Source: Burkholderia sp.
Lineage (GTDB): Bacteria > Pseudomonadota > Gammaproteobacteria > Burkholderiales > Burkholderiaceae
Assembly: GCA_028292565.1 (NCBI GenBank)
Contig: JAQGMD010000118.1
Coordinates: forward strand, 1-9,943
Length of the DNA: 9,943 bases
Direction: 5' to 3'
A model generated the notes under the pieces. That model had not been told where the DNA came from. It saw nothing but the letters and a program-made list of their open reading frames with translations, and did no database searches. This document shows, piece after piece, positions 6,119-9,943 of this stretch. The stretch's first letter is position 1; every line of letters begins with the position of its first letter. Both the position numbers and the translations under genes were made by a program.

Positions 6119-6736
6119 CTAGCGCGCGCTGGACGCAGTCGACTCGACAGCCCCGCCTCCTGCTAAGAATTTGAACAGGTTCGCGTCTTCCAACACTTGA
6201 TTGAGCAACTCCGAGAGGGCCGTGTTGATTAGTTTCTCGTTCGATTCTGCCGTTGGGACAACCATTATCCGCTCTTCTTTTTCAGAGCGGTATAGGCGCT
6301 CGTAATTGCCGGTGGACCGGGTTGCCGCTGCTTTCAATGCGCCTTTTACATGGACACCTCCCGTCCAGAAGCCTTGGGAGGTCGAGTATTCGAGCAACCG
6401 AACTTCGACTGACAGCCGGGGCTCATTCGTTGCGCTAAATGCGACTGGCTTGAAACCTTTCCGGCGAAGTCCTTCGACCACCTGCTTCTCAACGACGTCA
6501 GCAAGATCTTGGTTTGCCGTGATTTCAGCGGCGGCGCCGTATGCAGTACCGCGACGGCCCAAACTCTTTGACGGTCTTTCATCCACAACGCGCACGCCAA
6601 CGGCAACGTTCTTGCCTTCATTGGAAGATGCGACGGTGATGGTAGGTGTTAGATTGGCTTGCTGTGGATTGAATGCGCAGCCTTGAATAGTGACGGCAAT
6701 GAAGGTTGCGGACAGTAGAGTAATAAGACGATTCAC
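6119..6736 (-). CDS. YajG-like lipoprotein
   Basis: A 205-residue predicted lipoprotein. A short hydrophobic signal peptide ends in the lipobox IQGC with Cys20 as the lipidation site. The residue after Cys is Ala, so outer-membrane sorting is expected. The order of features follows the YajG family: a PTITVASS strand just after the signal, VGVRVVDERP with a turn, VVEKQVVEGLRRKGFKPV in the middle, SVEVRLLEYSTSQGF, a conserved Tyr-rich segment (NYERLYRSEKEERI), and a C-terminal helix (LINTALSELLNQVLEDANLFKFL). E. coli YajG is of similar length and of uncertain role, so I give no biochemical function. The start is GTG, fixed by a strong GGAAGGAG site (complement of 6742-6749) 5 nt upstream. No other ATG lies near. 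It is transcribed alone and converges with the AraC gene. Confidence 0.8.
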   Translation of the reverse strand: MNRLITLLSATFIAVTIQGCAFNPQQANLTPTITVASSNEGKNVAVGVRVVDERPSKSLGRRGTAYGAAAEITANQDLADVVEKQVVEGLRRKGFKPVAFSATNEPRLSVEVRLLEYSTSQGFWTGGVHVKGALKAAATRSTGNYERLYRSEKEERIMVVPTAESNEKLINTALSELLNQVLEDANLFKFLAGGGAVESTASSAR

Positions 6737-7127
6737 GAGTGCTCCTTCCGAATTTTAGTTATTGGTTATTCGTGCGGCTTTTAAACGGTTACTAGCGTTT
6801 AGCCAACAGCAGTGTACTCGCGGGAATAAAAATTGTCTAAGCAGAAAGAATGCGGTGCTCGAAGACCTTGGGGTCGAAGGCAACAGCCGGGTCCTGCTTT
6901 TTGCCTCAACCGCGCAACTTCACTGGCCTCGGGAAAAATGCATGACCTGACCCCGAGGCGCGGTCGGACCCAGTGTGGATCTACCGTCGTTTCTTGGTCA
7001 CGCCCCCTACGTCAGGTCCCCGCTTAAAAATACCGCCTCAAAACCAAAAAGCACCCTTCAGCTCCTTCGTTGTGAAGCCGTAATATAGAATTGGCACACT
7101 TTAATAGGTACGGACAGGCATACAACA
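6737..7127. other. Intergenic stretch with degenerate repeat
   Basis: No gene is supported. Plus-strand frames from TTG at 6833 or GTG further left lack ribosome sites and family motifs. The region holds the second GGGGTC/GACCTGACCCC element described separately, and an A/T-richer segment (about 7025-7110) that should contain the promoter of the diguanylate cyclase. TTGGCA at 7091-7096 is a fair -35 box, but I see no well-spaced -10. Confidence 0.4.
6861..7018. repeat. Degenerate second copy of the GGGGTCAGGTC repeat
   Basis: GAAGACCTTGGGGTC (6861-6875) matches GAAGACTTTGGGGTC at 5977-5991 in 14 of 15 bases. GACCTGACCCC (6944-6954) repeats the right-hand end of the element at 6045-6055. A third piece, GTCAGGTC at 7011-7018, is inverted relative to 6944-6951. 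The interior does not resemble the first copy, so this is a decayed or composite relative of the 5987-6055 element. Confidence 0.45.
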
Positions 7128-8135
7128 GTGAATATCGGAACAGATCAAAAATCAGACCCGCTGGCGCCGTACCGCGATCGCATTCTTTATCCGATTCTGA
7201 TCGTTTCTGCCATTTGCCTGACGCCGCTCTTCATCAACAGCTTTATCGAGCAGCGCTATGGAGGCGGTTTCGCCACTCTGGTCGTCGTACTGGCATATGC
7301 CATCGACGCATGGGCCATACGCAAAGGACAACGTCCCCCTATTCCGTTTGCATTCCTGTTGCTGCCGATGGGTGCTTCAATGGGAATTTCCGTGGCTGTC
7401 CAGGGATTCCATGGCGCGTTATGGGCCTACCCTGCAGCTTTGGCTTGTTATTTCGTACTTTCCTGGCGTACGGCGAACATTTTCGTGGTCCTGCTGCTTT
7501 TTGGTGGAACTGCGATGGTTTATCGCTACGTCGACGTCGGCATGGCAATGCGCTTCTTCGCGTCGTTCGCACTCACAGCTGCGGTCGCCAATTGCATTCT
7601 GCGCGTGATCAGTGAGCTGCAACGCGAGTTGCAGTCTCAGGCAATTATTGATCCATTGACCGGTGCCTTCAACCGCAGGCATATGGAAAATCGACTTGCA
7701 GAGGTAGCTGAACTGGGCGGTCGCAACGCAGGAGGGTCAACAATACTTTTGATAGACATTGACCACTTCAAGCGCATCAACGACCAATTTGGCCACGCCA
7801 GCGGAGATGCCGTGCTCAGTAAGCTCTCATCTGTGATTAAAGAACATACACGCAAGACGGATGAACTATTCCGCATGGGTGGAGAAGAGTTTCTATTGCT
7901 TCTTCCCGAAACAAGTGCTGCGGATTCGATGACCGTCGCGGAAAATATTCGTAGAGCCATTGAAACGGCCGATTGGCTCGGCGACTATCCTCCTGTAACG
8001 ATTAGCGTGGGGGTCAGCCAGCGTGAGCTCAATGAAAAAATGGATGAGTGGATAAAAAAGGCTGATAGAGCGTTGTATCGTGCAAAAAAAATGGGGCGCA
8101 ACAATGTGGTTTGTGCGGATATCGTGGAGCAGTAA
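7128..8135 (+). CDS. Membrane-bound diguanylate cyclase (GGDEF domain)
   Basis: A 335-residue protein that should make cyclic di-GMP from two GTP. Residues about 18-162 contain five to six hydrophobic segments, an integral-membrane sensor of no type I can name. A short coiled linker (ISELQRELQSQAIID) leads into a full GGDEF domain: DPLTGAFNRR (175-184), the metal-binding LLIDIDHFKRIND (207-219), catalytic GGEEF (251-255), and TISVGVS (291-297). The inhibitory-site RxxD (RKTD, 242-245) lies exactly five residues before GGEEF, so product feedback is likely intact. There is no EAL or HD-GYP domain. The start is GTG at 7128 with only a weak AGG (7116-7118) upstream; no better start exists in frame before the first membrane segment. 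It is a single gene between two intergenic stretches. Its input signal is unknown. Confidence 0.93.
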   Translation: MNIGTDQKSDPLAPYRDRILYPILIVSAICLTPLFINSFIEQRYGGGFATLVVVLAYAIDAWAIRKGQRPPIPFAFLLLPMGASMGISVAVQGFHGALWAYPAALACYFVLSWRTANIFVVLLLFGGTAMVYRYVDVGMAMRFFASFALTAAVANCILRVISELQRELQSQAIIDPLTGAFNRRHMENRLAEVAELGGRNAGGSTILLIDIDHFKRINDQFGHASGDAVLSKLSSVIKEHTRKTDELFRMGGEEFLLLLPETSAADSMTVAENIRRAIETADWLGDYPPVTISVGVSQRELNEKMDEWIKKADRALYRAKKMGRNNVVCADIVEQ

Positions 8136-8184
8136 ATTCAAGTTCAATTCATTTTTTCACCGGCGGTGGAATTGTCGGGAGATT

Positions 8185-8204
8185 TGATAGAGCCAGCCCT
8201 ATCA
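8185..8204. promoter_or_regulatory. Small dyad between cyclase and cytochrome genes
   Basis: TGATAG (8185-8190) and CTATCA (8199-8204) form a 6-bp dyad separated by 8 nt. No T-run follows, so it is not a clear terminator. It sits about 55 bp before the cytochrome start and could be an operator. Confidence 0.2.
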
Positions 8205-8259
8205 TTACCTCGTATCCGGCAGTACCATACCGCGTCTCTCCTCTTCCCGAATAAGCAGC

Positions 8260-8628
8260 GTGAAAAAAGCACTATTGTTGACTCTCGCATTGTCCCTTCA
8301 TGTATCGGCACAGGCCGCCGGGGACGTAAAGGCGGGCAAGGCACTATTCGTATCGAGATGTGCGTCTTGCCATAGCGTCGGACCATCAGCACGAGGTGCA
8401 TTCGGCCCTCATCTCAATTCCATCTTCGGCAGGCCCGCTGGCGGAACAAATGACTACAAATACTCACCCGCGATGAAAGATTCGGGGATAGTGTGGTCTG
8501 AAAAAACATTGGGTGCGTTCCTTGAGGCGCCGGGCAAGGTTGTGCCTGGCACCAAGATGCGTTTTTGGGGAATGAGCAACGAACGGCAAATTGACGACCT
8601 GCTGGCATATCTGCGTACGCACCAGTAG
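8260..8628 (+). CDS. Periplasmic class I cytochrome c
   Basis: A 122-residue secreted monohaem cytochrome. Residues 1-19 are a signal peptide (MKKALLLTLALSL core, cleavage likely after SAQA). Haem attachment is CASCH (Cys34, Cys37, His38). The body is of the mitochondrial/c2-like type: GPHLNSIFGRPAG (49-61), a YSPAMKDSG helix (68-76), WSEKTLGAFLEAPGKVVPGTKM, with Met100 as probable sixth iron ligand, then FWGMSNERQIDDLLAYL. The start is GTG with a poor ribosome site; no in-frame ATG precedes the signal peptide. It probably shuttles electrons between a periplasmic dehydrogenase and a terminal oxidase. The dead PQQ sugar dehydrogenase on the same strand downstream suggests its former partner. 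The Mo-hydroxylase in this window is another possible donor, with no positional support. Confidence 0.92.
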   Translation: MKKALLLTLALSLHVSAQAAGDVKAGKALFVSRCASCHSVGPSARGAFGPHLNSIFGRPAGGTNDYKYSPAMKDSGIVWSEKTLGAFLEAPGKVVPGTKMRFWGMSNERQIDDLLAYLRTHQ

Positions 8629-8746
8629 CCGGACGCTTCTGCCCATGATCAGTCCCCTGCGCTCGCGTTGAACTTTCAGGAAAAACAAAATTCGAACAGA
8701 CCGACAGGCCAGCAGAGTCGCTCGTAGCCTGATTTTCCTGCTGAAG

Positions 8747-8886
8747 CGAAGCATCGAAGACTTCATGACCGGGTTCGTGGCATCGGATGATGAGGTGTGG
8801 GGCGCCCGGTCGGTGTTACGGTCGCAAAGGATGGATCGTTGCTAGCCGCCGACGACGTCAACGGGACGATTTGGCGCGTGTGGTAC
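8747..8886 (+). pseudogene. C-terminal relic of a PQQ-dependent sorbosone/sugar dehydrogenase
   Basis: Frame one (8747-8800) reads RSIEDFMTGFVASDDEVW. Frame two (from 8800) reads GRPVGVTVAKDGSLL and then AADDVNGTIWRVWY. Together they match the well-known end of the soluble PQQ (sorbosone-type) dehydrogenases, 'DF.TGF...D..VWGRPVGVAV..DGSLLV.DD..G.IWRV.Y'. The two halves are joined by a -1 shift at 8799-8802: the run has GGGG where tgg-ggg-cgc needs GGGGG, so one G is missing. Nothing recognisable as the beta-propeller precedes residue RSIED, so about nine tenths of the gene is lost as well. The normal stop is replaced by the inverted-repeat element beginning at 8890. The family recognition is strong for such a short piece. 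Confidence 0.75.
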
Positions 8887-8889
8887 TGG

Positions 8890-9146
8890 CATTTTTACAG
8901 CAGGGCGGAACGTAGTCATGGGCTGTTGGGATGCCAATCCCAACAGTCACGCTTTGCACATCGGATGGCCCATGCGGGCCGCGAACAATCCCGACAACGC
9001 ACCGTGCACGAAAGCCGGTGGTCGCAAGAGGACCCGAATGTTGGGATTGCATCCCAACCTACGTCCAACCGTGCATGCAAGCGATGTGACCCGTGATGAG
9101 TGGCTCGAAAGAACCCGGGCGTTCCGTGGGCGCGACTGTAAAAATG
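8890..9146. mobile_element. 257-bp structured element with 11-bp inverted ends (MITE-like)
   Basis: CATTTTTACAG (8890-8900) and CTGTAAAAATG (9136-9146) are perfect terminal inverted repeats. The left end begins 3 nt after the point where dehydrogenase homology stops. Inside are several stem-loops: CTGTTGGGAT/ATCCCAACAG (8923-8932/8937-8946), GGCCC/GGGCC (8967-8971/8976-8980), CACCG/CGGTG (9000-9004/9016-9020), and GTTGGGAT/ATCCCAAC (9040-9047/9051-9058). A third arm-like copy (AATCCCGACAAC) lies near 8986. No transposase and no target-site duplication are visible. GTTGGGAT-type hairpins resemble widespread bacterial intergenic hairpin repeats, so it may instead be two such repeats plus chance ends. 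Confidence 0.45.
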
Positions 9147-9437
9147 TCCGACGAGTAGGCGCCGCAGGCGCGGGATAAAAGCATCCGAAGATCCCATAAA
9201 TAAGGGATGGCACTGCGTTCAATCCTGCATTACGGTTAGGGCAACCGGCCCGATTGGTTCAAGAGGCGATCGAGATCAGGGAAGTGGCGATTAACGTGAC
9301 GGACAAGTCAGGCAGGCCTCACTCGCCATGTAGAGCGCCTTGGGCACCCCGTGCCCACTCGGTTGTCAAACGGGATCGTGCTCGGTCAGACGAGTGGTCA
9401 GCACGGTGGCAGAAAAAACAAACCAAAAGGAGACGCG
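9147..9437. other. Intergenic region before the terminal lipoprotein gene
   Basis: No gene is supported; the open frames crossing here have no ribosome site or motif. Two small hairpins are visible: ATCCC/GGGAT at 9191-9195/9204-9208, and GGGCAC/GTGCCC at 9342-9347/9351-9356 with a 3-nt loop. Neither is followed by a T-run. The promoter of the downstream lipoprotein should lie here, but I cannot pick boxes with confidence. Confidence 0.3.
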
Positions 9438-9943
9438 ATGAACAGCACGATGCGAAAAACAGGAGCAGTTGCGGGTTGGGTGATGATGCTGGTTGGATGT
9501 GCAGGCCTGGAGTCGTCACAGCCAAGTCCCGGTAACATGACATTTTTCGTGACCAGTGCCGGGCTCGGCAAGGGGGCTGACCTGGGAGGGCTCGAAGGCG
9601 CGGATCAACACTGCCAGTCGCTCGCGAAGGCAGCAGGTGCAGGTCAACGCAACTGGCGCGCTTACCTGAGCACTCAGGGATCCAAGCTGGACGACCCGAA
9701 TTTCATCAATGCACGCGACCGCATCGGTCGTGGCCCATGGCAGAACGCCAAGGGCATCGTGATCGCCAGGAACGTCGAAGAGCTGCATTCGGCGGAGAAC
9801 AAATTGACGAAACAGGCGACATTGGACGAGAAGGGGCAACTCGTTAACGGCCGCACGGAGACACCCAACCACCATGACATGCTGACCGGTTCACGGCCAG
9901 ATGGCACAGCCTTTCCGGGTGCACCGTTTCCCGATATGACCTG
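9438..9943 (+). CDS. Predicted lipoprotein, lectin-like family, cut by the window end
   Basis: The frame from ATG 9438 stays open to the window edge, giving at least 168 residues. AAGGAG (9427-9432) lies 5 nt upstream, a very good ribosome site. Residues 1-20 are a signal peptide and LVGC (18-21) is the lipobox, so Cys21 should be lipidated. The mature part begins with MTFFVTSAGLGKGADLGG and then GADQHCQSLAKAAGAG, NWRAYLST, INARDRIGRGPWQNAKG and TPNHHDMLTGSRPDG. I recall this motif series from proteobacterial secreted proteins annotated as 'lectin' or hypothetical, with a C-type-lectin-like or endostatin-like fold. The function is not established, and I assign none. The C-terminal third, where Cys- and Trp-rich motifs would be expected, lies outside the window. 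Confidence 0.75.
   Translation, partial: MNSTMRKTGAVAGWVMMLVGCAGLESSQPSPGNMTFFVTSAGLGKGADLGGLEGADQHCQSLAKAAGAGQRNWRAYLSTQGSKLDDPNFINARDRIGRGPWQNAKGIVIARNVEELHSAENKLTKQATLDEKGQLVNGRTETPNHHDMLTGSRPDGTAFPGAPFPDMT

Noticed and set aside
7091..7110. Possible sigma54 promoter (TTGGCAC) before the diguanylate cyclase
   Set aside because: The -24-like TGGCAC is present, but the GC of the -12 element is missing at the required spacing.
8797..9096. 100-codon plus-strand frame as a gene
   Set aside because: Its first 30 codons are the frameshifted dehydrogenase tail, and the rest reads through the hairpins of the 257-bp element.
9254..9535. 93-codon plus-strand frame before the last gene
   Set aside because: It overlaps the well-supported lipoprotein start at 9438 in another frame and has Arg/Lys-rich, non-protein-like content.

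Overview
The window looks like a chromosomal stretch from a betaproteobacterium of the order Burkholderiales, perhaps Oxalobacteraceae. The grounds are a Bug-family (TctC-like) solute receptor, a Tat-exported molybdenum hydroxylase pair with a divergent AraC regulator, a YajG-like lipoprotein, and repeats with GGGGTCAGGTC ends that I associate from memory with that group. The family-level placement is inference. No phage, CRISPR array, rRNA, tRNA or complete insertion sequence is visible.

Layout. 1-403 has no convincing gene but holds a good sigma70-type promoter for the Bug receptor gene (404-1396, +). 1397-1871 is a gene graveyard. It holds an efficient-looking terminator hairpin and, beside it, the last 28 codons of a methyl-accepting chemotaxis protein on the minus strand. 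1872-4545 (-) is a two-gene operon for a molybdopterin-binding catalytic subunit and its [2Fe-2S] partner, of the isoquinoline 1-oxidoreductase/aldehyde oxidase type. An AraC-family regulator (4763-5719, +) is divergent from it. The intervening region carries a 23-bp near-palindrome, a tandem 9-bp repeat and a larger dyad. 5720-6118 holds a decayed minus-strand reading frame and a repeat with 11-bp inverted ends. A YajG-like lipoprotein gene (6119-6736, -) follows, then 391 bp with a second, degenerate copy of that repeat. A membrane diguanylate cyclase (7128-8135, +) and a small periplasmic cytochrome c (8260-8628, +) come next. 8629-9437 holds the frameshifted C-terminal relic of a PQQ-type sorbosone/sugar dehydrogenase, followed directly by a 257-bp structured element with 11-bp inverted ends. 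The window closes inside a lipoprotein gene (9438-9943 and beyond, +).

How the parts may work together. The best-supported functional unit is the Mo-hydroxylase operon and its divergent AraC regulator. I infer an inducible periplasmic oxidation of an aldehyde or N-heterocycle, passing electrons to a c-type cytochrome that is not encoded next to it. The cytochrome c at 8260 more probably belonged with the dead PQQ dehydrogenase downstream. The Bug receptor has no TctA/TctB membrane partners here, which is normal for this expanded family. The overall picture is an accessory region shaped by gene decay and small repeats. I do not see a clear new multi-gene system. The least-explained items are the 257-bp element, the GGGGTCAGGTC repeats and the operator-like palindrome.
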